Shown here piece after piece: positions 25,049 to 35,724 of a stretch of DNA of 64,000 bases (position 1 is the stretch's first letter; each line of letters begins with the position of its first letter). This stretch comes from Corella eumyota (taxonomy: Eukaryota; Chordata; Ascidiacea; Phlebobranchia; Corellidae): positions 2,852,001 through 2,916,000 of the forward strand of contig OY720099.1 in assembly GCA_963082875.1 (NCBI GenBank). The letters are read 5' to 3'. A program made the translations under genes and the position numbers. The notes beneath the pieces are model-generated. The model did not search any database. It was not told the origin of the DNA and worked only from the letters and a program-made list of their open reading frames with translations.

Positions 25049-26445
25049 TTAAAGTTTGAAGGAAGTTGAGCTGCTTGCAGATGCAGATGCAAATGCGGAG
25101 TTTCCGCAACCGTCGGTGGTCGAGAATTTGCTCAAAAAAGAAGAAAGTTCTGGAAGTTTGAATTCACATGGAGCAACAACAGAGGTTTCCTCGACACATG
25201 GTTCAACAACAGTGGTTTCTTGAACGCATGGTTCAATTACTTTTTGGACACATGGTTCAATGACTGGTGTGATGCATGGTTCAATGACTGGTGTGACACA
25301 TGGTTCAATGACTGGTGTGACACATGGTTCAATGACTGGTGTGACACATGGTTCAATGACTGGTGTGACGCATGGTTCAATGACTGGTGTTGGGCATGGT
25401 CGTACAATTCTTCCTAGAAACAAAAAAGTTATTTGTTTTTTTATGTGTCGGTGATTTTTAAAACCTATTTAATTGCTTTAATTTACTTGGTCGTCGGTAA
25501 CAGCTGGAAGTTCGGGCAGATGCGCATGCACGTCTGTTATAACAAGGTCGTCGAACTTGGGTTCTGCAAGTTGTAGGTACTCGACATGGAGATGGTCGTC
25601 GGATAACTCGTTGGCATGGTGATGGCACTCGTTTGACAACAGTGGTGGTGCATGGTTGGCATGGTTGTCGTGGGATAAACACGGTTGGGGGTGGTGCACA
25701 TGGTTCAATGGTTTTTTGAAGGGGGCAAAGTCGGGTGATGCATCGTCCGTCGGCGCATCGGGAGACGGTTTTGGTCAAACCGGTACCGCATGGTGCTGCG
25801 CTTCCCGAGGTTCGTTTAACCCAAACAATTCTGGAGTCTTCAGCATCAATGCATTGGCCACAGGCGCTGTAGGCTTTGCCGCCTTCGACTTTGACGATTC
25901 TCAAACCACCGGTGCATGGAGCAACAGTTTCACATGGGACTGGGTCAATGGTTACGCATGGTTCTGGAATAACGGTCTCACATGGGACTGGGTCAATGGT
26001 TACGCATGGTTCTGGAACAACGGTCTCACATGGGACTGGGTCAATAGTTACGCATGGTTCTGGAACAACGGTTTCGCATGGTACTGGGTCGATGACTGGG
26101 GTTGGGGTATCACAACCTTTGAAAAGATCGGTGAATTTGCTGAAGTCGAAGGTGGCACCGGATCCAGAGGTGGCGGAGGCGAATGCGGATGCACCGTTTC
26201 CTGTTTTGGTGGTTTTGAAGTCAGTAACGTCGCCATTTGCAGATGCAGTTGCAGTTGCAGTGGCTTTGATTTCTGTATTCGAAAAAAAAGACAAACAATT
26301 ACTTTTATGAATTTATTTCTTAATAAATTAGATTATTTGAATATACAAAGTTTTTCTTTTTTTAATATCTTACTATACCTGGAAGAGCAATGGATACAGC
26401 AGATGCTGCTCCGATGAAGAAGGCAATGACAAATAAACTCCTCAT
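25049..26445 (-). CDS. secreted Cys/Pro-rich repeat protein, unknown family
   Basis: Three exons on the minus strand in phase: 26379-26445, 25487-26272 and 25049-25413, 405 aa. Residues 1-16 (MRSLFVIAFFIGAASA) form a clean signal peptide, so the product is secreted. Next comes an Ala/Thr/Ser block (ATATATASANG; SAFASATSGSG) and FDFSKFTDLFKGC. After it stand about four 16-residue repeats of the form VTIDPVPCETVVPEPC, then a basic Cys-rich domain (CGQCIDAEDSRIVWVKR and many Arg/Pro/Cys), and in the last exon about six octapeptides of the form VTPVIEPC. The protein closes with SSFLSKFSTTDGCGNSAFAS and a Ser/Ala tail. Regular Cys spacing suggests disulphide cross-linking in an extracellular matrix, tunic or adhesive material; this is inference. 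I do not recognise the family. Long frames on the opposite strand are mirror effects of the repeats. Confidence 0.85.
25253..25396. repeat. 24-bp tandem coding repeat
   Basis: About six head-to-tail copies of a 24-bp unit (plus strand: tggttcaatgactggtgtga plus caca/cgca). They encode the VTPVIEPC octapeptides of the Cys-rich secreted protein. Copies are nearly identical at the DNA level, which points to recent expansion or gene conversion. Confidence 0.9.
25925..26095. repeat. 48-bp tandem coding repeat
   Basis: About three and a half head-to-tail copies of a 48-bp unit (plus strand: acatgggactgggtcaatgg, then ttacgcatggttctgg). They encode the VTIDPVPCETVVPEPC units of the same secreted protein. 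The unit is exactly twice the 24-bp period found in the last exon. Confidence 0.88.
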
Positions 26446-27368
26446 TTTTTTGGTTTGGTAGAGGCTAAATTAAATCACGTATTATGACAAGCTATAGTTA
26501 CGTGCTTACTTATATAGCCTATTTTAGATCCGGGTTTGGAAAGTGAATGCTCTTGAGTTAGTGCAACTTGTGCGTGATGTTTACCTACATATTTTAGTTA
26601 CAACGTGAACCCAGGTTGCAGTTGCTTAAAAACTATTATTAAGCAAAAGTCGAGGGTCGCGCTGGGCTTTGTTCGTTAAAGTTATCGACACGTGGTTAGT
26701 TACAATTGCTCACGAGTCCTGTACAGAAGTACTGGGTACATATAATTGTAACATTGCTCGGTACTTGCGTTGTGTTAAAACCACCCTGTGCAAATAACCT
26801 CAATTGGTTACCCATGTCACGCCTATCTCCAACAACCACTTTATAACAGGATGTTAGAATCCGCATTCTTTTAGTAATGTAGCAAAACAGGTTATTTATC
26901 ATTTTATGCAAACTTTTAACTGCAATTTTAAAGTTTAAAGGGTGTTTCAATGGATTAAAAGCACAGCTGTTGCTGCTTAAAAGGTTTATAAATAGCCTTA
27001 GCGTTGTCCAGCTTTATATTTTTAAAAGCTAAATTAAACATTTTAATATTTTTGAACTCTTGTTTATAGAGCTCTTGAAATTTTTTACTTACATTTGCAA
27101 AACGCTGCAAAATCTGCAATTGCAATATTTGTACATATTTTTTTTAACTTATTTTTGTATATTTTCTTTACATTTATAATAGATATTGCACATAACACAT
27201 TTTTAAACAACAATAAATCATAAAAAATCACATAAAATAACAACCTGCAATGTTTAAATTAATCTAAAACTTTAGGTAAATCAAGAAAATAATTGAAAAT
27301 AACCAATTCTTTAAAATAAAAAAAAACATTACGTTTTTTTGTTTCTTTATTTTCCATATTAGTTTAAA
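26446..27368. other. spacer between Cys-rich and MRH genes
   Basis: No gene is supported. The left 100-300 bp should hold the promoter of the Cys-rich gene. An acceptor-like aatttag occurs near 26466 on the minus strand upstream of its ATG. The right part is AT-rich and should contain the 3' UTR of the MRH gene. Confidence 0.45.
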
Positions 27369-29225
27369 TTATGCTTCGCTGGTGTATTTATTTACTTCTG
27401 GATTTCCCGTTTTTCGAAAACAATTTTGTGAGTAATTACAGAAGTACAGAAGGCCGAATACCAAAGCAACGCCAATAACGACCAATATCATATCATGGAA
27501 CAACAAGCTTACTAAATCTGCTCTCATGCTGACCCAACTGAACGATCCGTCTGATGGCTGATTTGGGTCAATGGCTGTTGGGTAATCGAAAAAAAATTGA
27601 AAGGAAAATTGTAGCTTGTTGTTGAAATACTGAGTTTTAATACTAAGCAGTGAGCACTTAACAATACCCTTTTCAATTTATTTAACAATACCCTTTTCAA
27701 TTTATTTTTATCGCATGTGCACAATATAGTTTTCGATTAAAATTGCCCTATAACAACTATTTTACTATCCCTGTTCTGTTAATAAATGTACAACTTACTT
27801 ATAATTCCGTAGTTGTCGCACATGCCCGGGCAAGCGCAAGGTCCAGTCAGCACAAAGTCCTGTTAAATTAGCAAAATGTAAATGACTAAAGTAGTTAAAA
27901 AATAAGAACAATATAAATATAGATTAAATATTCTTAGCTTACGTATTCCGTTGTTATAAGTTCTCCAATAAAATCTAAAGTATGAACTTTTTCAGTGGGG
28001 GCGCATTCAAGAATTACTCTTGAAAATCTAAAACAAAATCAATGCTTAATATTTCTGTGAACCAATTAGCCTAGCACTCATTCATTTTGTAATAAAAAAA
28101 TCAACTCAAAATTGACGACTGATTATTAAAACTACAAGTTGTACCTTTTACTTTTAAAGTTAATAAAAGTACTTATCGTAAGTCCTTTTTATTTTAAATA
28201 GATGTGACATTACCTTGCAGTATCATACGCAAGGTAAGATATAGATAACACTCCAGCTGACATGGTAAAGTTTTCAGAGGTCTGAACTCCAAGGTCGTAT
28301 TCTTCATAAATATTCGAAGTCGATTGCTGTAAGATCTAAGTTAAAAATGAAAGTATAATTAAAAGAATAGCAGGTTATTTAAAATAAAAAAATAAAGTTT
28401 AAAGCTATATATCAAGTTATAAAAACGGAAACAGGCTATTAAGTATACCACAGTTATGTCATTTATTAAGGTATTCTCTTACAGGCTGTATCATGAATTG
28501 TAGCCGTCCACTTCATGCCATGTAACTTATGTAGGCATATGCTACGTAATTCTATCTTGAAAAAGTGATTTGGCCTTAATTTAAGATGAATATTAAAAAT
28601 GGCTTACAGCTAGGTTTGTGTAGTGAAAGTTAACCTCCGAGGTAAACCCAATACAGGGATTGTATTGATATTTCCATCCGTATATCAAATCTTCCACTTC
28701 CCACTGTGGTTTGTTTGTTGAAGACGCGAGACTTCTTATATTAACTTCACCGCTACCATCCGACATTGTACATCTAAAAGGAAAACTTTTTTATTTTGAA
28801 AGTATTTTTGATATAAAAGTGGTGACTTGCACTTTTTTTATACCTCCAAAAATTGTGGTACAATTTTACCGTATCAATAAAAAAAAGGAACTTGGTGAAT
28901 AGGAAAAAAAGCAAAAATTAACAAAAAATAATCGTTATGTATTCTTAATATTAAAATAGTTTCTTATCTTTTAAATTTATACCTTTGGAAACTGTGATTA
29001 AATTTGCAAAAATTTTATTAATCTCATAAAAAAAGGGCTTTAAACAAAACAACTCAATAAGTAGGATGAATGGCAAACATTAACAAAAATTTCATTTTTA
29101 ACAATTTAATTAAACAAAGAAGAATATATTTACCTGCAGCTATCAGTTCGTGTACATTGCTGTCCCTGTGTTCCAACAGCACAACATATTACAATCAATA
29201 AACAAAACTTCGTTGCATTAAACAT
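27369..29225 (-). CDS. single-pass receptor with MRH (mannose-6-phosphate receptor homology) domain
   Basis: Six exons on the minus strand: 29134-29225, 28608-28773, 28214-28335, 27943-28027, 27799-27859 and 27369-27574, 243 aa. A signal peptide (about 1-20, FCLLIVICCAVGTQG) is followed by one MRH domain: CTMSDGSGEVNIRSL, GWKYQYNPCIGFT, LQQSTSNIYEEYDLG, RFSRVILEC, LDFIGELITTEYDF and CACPGMC. Candidate sugar-contact Gln (LQQ), Arg (FSRV), Glu (GEL or TEY) and Tyr (EYDF) are all present, as in M6P-binding receptors. A membrane span (about 199-221, MILVVIGVALVFGLLYF) leaves a tail of about 20 residues. Size and plan match the cation-dependent M6P receptor, which carries hydrolases from Golgi to endosome. 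The tail lacks a clear acidic-dileucine signal, so sorting is uncertain. Exon 3 has two usable acceptors 9 nt apart (28335 or 28326). Confidence 0.8.
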
Positions 29226-31015
29226 ATTTAACTTCTGTCACACCAAGTAAATATTAGCCAATCAGTAACTAGTTTGTAAAAATATAAAGAGTTATGTCAA
29301 CATGTCAAATATGATTAATTAAAATACAAAATGTGCATAAAGTTAAATTCTTTTGTTACAATATTATAAAGTTTTTGGTTCGTTTTTAAAATATAATTTA
29401 TTTTTGGACATTTAATTATAAATTCAACAATCTTTACTTCTATACAGCTTTTAAACCTAATTTTTTTCTATTTTATATATACAAGTTTAACTTTAAATTT
29501 AACTTTTGTTACACAATTGTTACAAAATTATAAACAAATTATATAATTTTAAACAATTTTTTGCGTTATTTTATTTTTAAAAATCTATAGCTCGCTCACT
29601 AATTTAAAACTATATTTTTATCTTTTTTTTTAAATCTTCATTTTGAATCTTAAAATATTTATTTTGGCTTAATAAATCATATTAACAATTTAAAACCAAT
29701 TTTAGGTTTAAAATATGATTTCTACAAATTGTATTCAACATTTAAACATAATACCTATATGTACAGCATATTATAAATTATTAACCCAGATTGGTGGATA
29801 AATATATTGGTAGAACGCGAAATATACTTAATATTTATATATTCAAAAGTTGTAACTTTGATCTAATATCTAAATATCAAAAAGTTTTTTAATAAGAAAC
29901 GGTATTATGCATTACTAACAAAATTACAAATGCATTCATATTATTAATGAGTATTCTCTTATGTAAGTTGCTTATTGTCAATATTTATTTTTCATGTACT
30001 GTTGTAATAGGCTAAGCAAATATCAAAACCTAATTGTACGTTTAGCAAAATAAAAATATTTTGGATGTTGTTTAAAATTTATTAAATTCAAGAAAAAATG
30101 CACGAAATATTTTTTGTTTATTCTTCAAAATTTTCCCATGAAATTTTTTTAATTATCAATTACGTTTTTATTACGCAGACGTTTATATTTATAACTTTTA
30201 ACAGTGTGTCACTGGGTCATATGACGTCATACGCAAAAACGTCACAATACGTAGTTGGAAAAAGGTGGTTTAAAAAATCTAGTTTTAAATATTTTAAGTA
30301 ACCAAATTTTATTTAATTAATAAAGTAAAATGTTGTATTAGGTAAAAAATTAACGTTAAAATTTCGGGTTTCTTGGTATTTAGTTTTACAATTTTAAATG
30401 TCTTTTTAAAAGTATAAATCAACACAAGTCCCATAATACCTTCATTATTTTTATAGCTTATTAGCGCCGCACTAAAAATCTCATCAACAAGTTAATAAAA
30501 ATACGAACTGAAATCGATCGCGGAACTTTACTTTAAGCCTGGGGCGGTAAGTCCACGTACGACTCTCTAGCTGCGAAGTCTGATTACCGAGTTGTTGTTA
30601 AGATACGAATACGTGTACGCCTAAGGGTACCAACTTGTTGGGTGACTTTTTGTTCAATTCGTTACATCTGAAGTGTTTAAGGATGCGTTTCAATAAATTG
30701 TTTAACTCTCAATTGGGTTTGTTATTAAGTTTAGGGACGTTTGTGCTAGGCTGTTCGGTGTAAACGATCACATAAAGTACATATTTGAAGTTATATTGTT
30801 ATGTAATTTAAAACGACCTAACTAAGATAATTTTTGATGTGAAACTTACTCTAAAAATTACTAGTAATACGATACAGATACAGTGGATAACATTACTACC
30901 TTATGCTTTCTTAAATGTTTTGTTTATTTTAGCATATTAAGGTTAGAGCTTTTCAACTTAGCAGCTACCTTGAAACAATGAGATTCAGTAGTTAGGTTAA
31001 AATCAATTCTAAATT
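29226..31015. other. spacer between MRH and MARVEL genes (divergent promoters)
   Basis: The two flanking genes are transcribed outward from this 1.8-kb stretch, so both promoters lie in it. The left two thirds are very AT-rich. Near 30222-30229 there is a perfect TGACGTCA followed by aaaacgtcacaatacgt. No coding frame is supported; the open frame at 30098-30301 has no partner exon or motif. Confidence 0.5.
30222..30229. promoter_or_regulatory. CRE-like palindrome TGACGTCA
   Basis: A perfect CREB/ATF octamer stands in the shared upstream region of the MRH and MARVEL genes, with a half-site (cgtca) about 20 bp further on. It is a candidate proximal element for either gene. Confidence 0.35.
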
Positions 31016-33844
31016 ATGGGTGGTTTGTCTATGAACCCGGACAACCCGGGGCTCGAAAGTGGACCCAAATTGGCACAACAAATAGCACAGGAAGAGGAAG
31101 ATCTGGGATTAAATGTCGAGACCAAGAAACCTCCGAAATCGGAGGAGGATGAAAAACCGTCGAAAATGAAGCTTGGACCCTTTGAATTTGATACAACTTA
31201 CCCGAGGACTATACCCGGTCTTATAAGGATTGTACAAGTTGTAAGTTAAAATTTTTACATTCTAAATATAAGTTACTATGAGGCTAATTTATGTCTAAAT
31301 TAAAAATGGCAACAATTTAAGAAAATTTAAAAAAAAGAGATCTTTTTCATAGGTTTTAATCTGCATTTTGTTTTAACCTAGTAATATGGCTCTTTTCTTA
31401 GACTTTGGGTCTTAAGTTCGATAATCACATGTAGCAAGTTAAAACCTTAAAATAAGCCAAAAATTTGTGATTTTGAATGTTTTTATTAATGGTAATCAAA
31501 TCATATTTGACTTGTAATTTTTTTACTTTCTAGATGATGTTGTTTGTTGCTTTCATATGCCTTGTCATGACAACATGGCCAGAAAATGGGACCTTCGCAT
31601 TTTACTGCGTTTTCTTAGTGTTTGGGTCAATAATTAGTGGATATCTTCTATTTACTATCATGGCAGGGTTAAGAGGGGAGGCCTTATGCGGTAAGATCAC
31701 GTGACAAAATGTAGTCTTTCTCTATTAAAATACCTTTTTTTTATAAACTTTTTTTTTTGATTTTATTGTTTATTCTAATTTCATTTTCTTTTTTTGTAGG
31801 TATTCGTTGGATCACAGTGGTAAGTAATTTGTTATCGAACAACTGTTACATATAATTATATGGGTGTACATTATCAAAATTTTGAAAATTAATAATTGTT
31901 TTTCGTTTTAGGAATTGTTTTATTTTGTTGCGTTTGGTCTTATTATATTCCTTGGTGCTTGTTTAGCAGCAAATAAGGCTGGTGGAGACGCAGCACTCCA
32001 GGCTGCTGCGGTGAGTTAAACGTTGTTATTCTAAGATAGTAGACAAGTAGGGCTTCAATTACTGGATCTTATAGATTTAAAGATTTTTTTTAAGTTTATG
32101 AAAATTTAAAAAAATATCATCATTTTATTTTCTAAAATATTATCTTTTTTACACAGGCATTCGGACTGATAACTGTCCCAACGTTTATCTATTATGCTTG
32201 GATTAACTGGAAACTTCGTTCGGCCCCTCCTTCCGAAAACGATGAAGAAATTAAAGGAAGTTTTCAAAATAGTGAAGATAGCAACCCAATCGAGAATGAT
32301 AATATTTCAACTCATTCATTCCCGGTGTTTCAAAGCGATTTTCATGTAGAAAATGACAACCAGTCCCAAAGGTAGTGTCTTTATCTACATTCTGCATTTT
32401 TTGCATATCAGAATTTATTTTTATTTTTAATTTTGATTGGACTTTTAGAATGAGTCGTCAGCCATCTATAGAATCACGTGGTACAAGACTTTCCTTTCAC
32501 CCAGGAGTTTACGAAAACACAAAAGCAATTCAAGATAATCACATACAAAGAAGACGACATAGGTAAAAAAAAATTGTAAATTTAAAAATTAAAAAAAAAA
32601 GTTTTGTTCTTTGCCTTAACCATATTTTTGTTTATAGTTTGTCTGAAAAAGATTCAGCTTACAGCGAGGGCGCTTCAACGCCCACTCGCGGCAAAGCGAT
32701 TCCGCAAAAAATGCGTCGAACCGGGAGTGGTTTCAATCTGCACCATCACACAAGACAACATAGTATGGACAACATTTTGCAACGACAACCTCTTGCACAT
32801 TTAAGTCATCATCCTTATGCAGTAAGAGGGGATGGCAGACCGGAACAACATTCGCACGGCAGGTAACAATGGCAGCTTTTAAAATAGTTTAAAAAAAAAT
32901 GTGACCAAGTGTTTTTTGCTTCTTAGTGAAAATGCAATATTTTAATGTTCAATATAAAAAAATATTTCTTATTAAATTCCAAAATAAATTTTAAAACTTG
33001 TGACTTAATAAATACCTGCACTAGATTCTGTAAGATAACTTTTAACATATTTTATACACAAAACTTTGCTGACTTTACCAGGAGTGGATATGGTTACCCA
33101 CAAGAACTTGCCAATCAACATCAACATTCATTTAACAACATGGGATTTCAAATGGACGAAGAAGACGGGACGTTAAACGGACGTCGAAAATCGATGCCGG
33201 AGTGGCTGAGAGCCGCTCTTGGAGAAGACGTTGCTCCTAGCAACCTGGAATACGATGATGAAGAGTCAGAGCCTCTTCCGAGGATGAACAGGAACGCCAC
33301 AATGCCGGCTTTTAAAAGACACGAATATCCGTTGCTAAATTCAGATGAAGAGTCGATTCATTATCCTTCTATTTCACAGAATCAAACACTAGGTGTCGGA
33401 TTTTCGCAGAGAAATCAATTTAATTCTGGTTCTCTGCCTCAGAATGTTAGAAAAGCTGAGACCATGGGAGGTCGACAGCATCACCACCGCGGTAGCCACT
33501 TGAGGCGTAGTAGCCGACGACGTCATAGCAGACGACATCACCACCACCACCATCATCACAGCAGTGGAATGCGGAGACATCATCACAACCGAAGGAGCTC
33601 ACGTCGCCATACCCGACGACCGGTAGACGGCGCCCACGAGGAGTATTTGCGCAGAATGGTTGAAAATGATGAATTAGTAGGCGGAAAATATCCCGATTCC
33701 AAACCTATTGAAGCCGGAGATCGAAGGTTATATCCCGAGCAACCGACTTCGATACATTTTCCCGATCAGTCTCGGTGGGACGACGACCAAATGGACAATC
33801 CTGTCATGCAGAAATATTTTGCAGATCCTCAGGCGATGCGATAA
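31016..33844 (+). CDS. MARVEL-like four-span membrane protein with long His/Arg/Ser-rich tail
   Basis: Eight exons in phase: 31016-31240, 31534-31690, 31800-31819 (20 nt), 31912-32010, 32157-32371, 32449-32562, 32638-32862 and 33082-33844, 605 aa. After an acidic cytosolic stretch of about 65 residues come four hydrophobic spans: about 69-89 (VQVMMLFVAFICLVM), 95-115 (FYCVFLVFGSIISGYLLFTI), 133-155 (FYFVAFGLIIFLGACLAA) and 168-188 (AFGLITVPTFIYYAWINW). TM1 begins at TIPGLIRIVQ, a typical MAL/plasmolipin/CMTM opening. The remaining about 410 residues are cytosolic and disordered. They carry MPEWLRAALGED, a stretch around 450-500 of His runs (eight His in a row) mixed with Arg-Arg-Ser, and an acidic end. 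MARVEL proteins act in membrane apposition, tight junctions and vesicle traffic. Such a long tail is unlike MAL, and I see no occludin/ELL domain. AATAAA lies at 34173. Confidence 0.82.
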
Positions 33845-35724
33845 ATTTCTAAATCGGTTAATTCATTAAAATAAGACTGTCCCCCTTTGTTGCATTATTG
33901 GTGAAAAAAATAGTTACATTTTTGCCTAGGTTGAATGGTAAAACAAATATCAGAATTTTTGCGTTACCGTTGTTCCCCTAACTAGTCGTTCGCCAGAGCT
34001 AGATCATGATGCAGTTACAGTAAATGGTGCCTTATTTGCTTTATTTATCTTTCTAATATTTAAAATGGACATTGCGTTTTGCTACCTTTATTTAGGTAAT
34101 TAAATTTTGTCGACAGTTTGTTATTTAGTCAAAGTAATTTGTAAAAACGAATATTTTTTCTATACAAACTGCAATAAATTTCTTACCACTAAGCTTTAGT
34201 GCTTATTTGAATAAATTTAGATCACTTTTGGAATAGCTATGTTACTAGAACAATATAATTATTGCGTTTATTAAATAGTCATAACAGTGGAAGTCCATAC
34301 ATATTAATTTAGTTGTTGTGTATGTAAGGCAGAAGTTGGACTACTTCAAATCTTTTGTGGCATATTATTATGCCATACTATACGGGTAAGTCTCACTTCG
34401 GTTAAAATCTTTGTTCTAAAGTTAAAGGTGATTTTAAGAAAACGTGCAAAGAGAAATAAATAACAAAAAGTTCCTGTTTTTTAAGTTTATTCTTTATAAG
34501 TTAACCCTAATTTCAACAATTTTGATCAAATATTAACAGTTTAACGAATAAGTAAAATTTTGCCAAATTTGTGGTAGGATTTAAATTAATTTTTGTAGTA
34601 AACTTAAAGGTCGAGACGAATTTCTAAATTTTTAAAGAAGAGATCTTAGTTTAAAGTTCAAGGTAAGTTTTTATTAAAAAATCACTTTTTCAAGATTAAT
34701 TTAATTGTTTCTTAGTTTATTTAACGTATAATGCTGTACAGTAATGCTAAAGTTATTTCTGTTTTATTTTTAAATTAAAAATTTATCCTCAATCTGTCAA
34801 AATTTTTGACAGCTAACTTTTTTGAAGTATTTTTGTGTAATATAATAAACAATTAAAAATGCCAGCAGTGTAAATCGAACTCAGTACCTTTTAGTGTAGC
34901 TGAGCTCTCCATTTGGTCACTTTACAAGTAAAATTTTAAACTTTACGAATATATTGGATTGATTAAAATTATTTTTTACAGCTTTGGATTTTTTCTTCAA
35001 ACTTTGTTTTAAGATTAACTTGAAACAGTTAAAGTATTTCAATTACACTAAACTGAAACATTATTAAAACCAAAATTTTAAAAAATTACCTGAAGTTTTG
35101 ACAATTTGTTATTTTTTGGTTGTTAATTATGTATCAATTAAGTAGAATTGCAATATGACAAAAATCCAATTTTTATCTGCTCATTGGATTTGTCAAAATT
35201 TATTATTTTCTGAATTTAGAATTTGTTAAATTTTAGTTTAGGATCAGTAAGAAGTTTTAAATAAATAATTAATTTAGAAATTTAGACTTAGCGAGTATTT
35301 AACTAAACAGGCATTTTATCTGCTGCCTAAAATTTATTTGCCAAAAATAAAAACAACAATATTGAATTATTAAACTGTTCAATTTTAAAGTTGTTAAATT
35401 TTGAAATTTTTTTGTAAAAACATATAACTGTTTAATTATCTATATTGTTGTTGTTTATTTTAAAGTTGGCAAGTTTAAATTAATTTTTGCTGCAAAATTT
35501 AAGAAGAAAAATGGTTTGTGTTTCATTTTTTAAATTAGCACAGAAAAAAAAACAAGTTTAAAAGCACTAAACTTCATAAAATAACTTAAATTACATAAAA
35601 ATATAAATACATACAAAGTAAGACAAGATTTTTTCTGCATTTTTAAATTTTTTTTAGTAAAATGTTTTATTATGTTGCAGAAAGAATTAATTGGGATCAG
35701 TTTTGTTGTTTGGGAAATTAAGAC
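33845..35724. other. spacer between MARVEL gene and ZC3H18
   Basis: The first about 350 bp are the likely 3' UTR of the MARVEL gene. A tRNA-like, SINE-type fragment on the minus strand (B-box-like gagttcgattt) lies at 34861-34930. An acceptor-like tatgttgcag at 35671-35680 lies 44 nt before the ZC3H18 start. Otherwise the sequence is AT-rich with no coding signal. Confidence 0.5.
34861..34930 (-). repeat. tRNA-like / SINE-type fragment
   Basis: The plus strand reads gccagcagtgtaaatcgaac, i.e. an inverted B-box-like gttcgattt. Similar gccagcagtggga/ttgaacct pieces lie at 48349-48406 and 47580-47620, and a looser one at 41301-41390. They appear to be remnants of tRNA-derived elements. Confidence 0.35.

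Noticed and set aside
25656-26417. 253-codon plus-strand open frame opposite the Cys-rich gene
   Set aside because: It is the mirror of a GC-richer, repeat-bearing exon on the minus strand. It crosses the real splice sites, has no signal, and its Trp/Gly-rich repeats are just the opposite reading of the Cys/Pro repeats.
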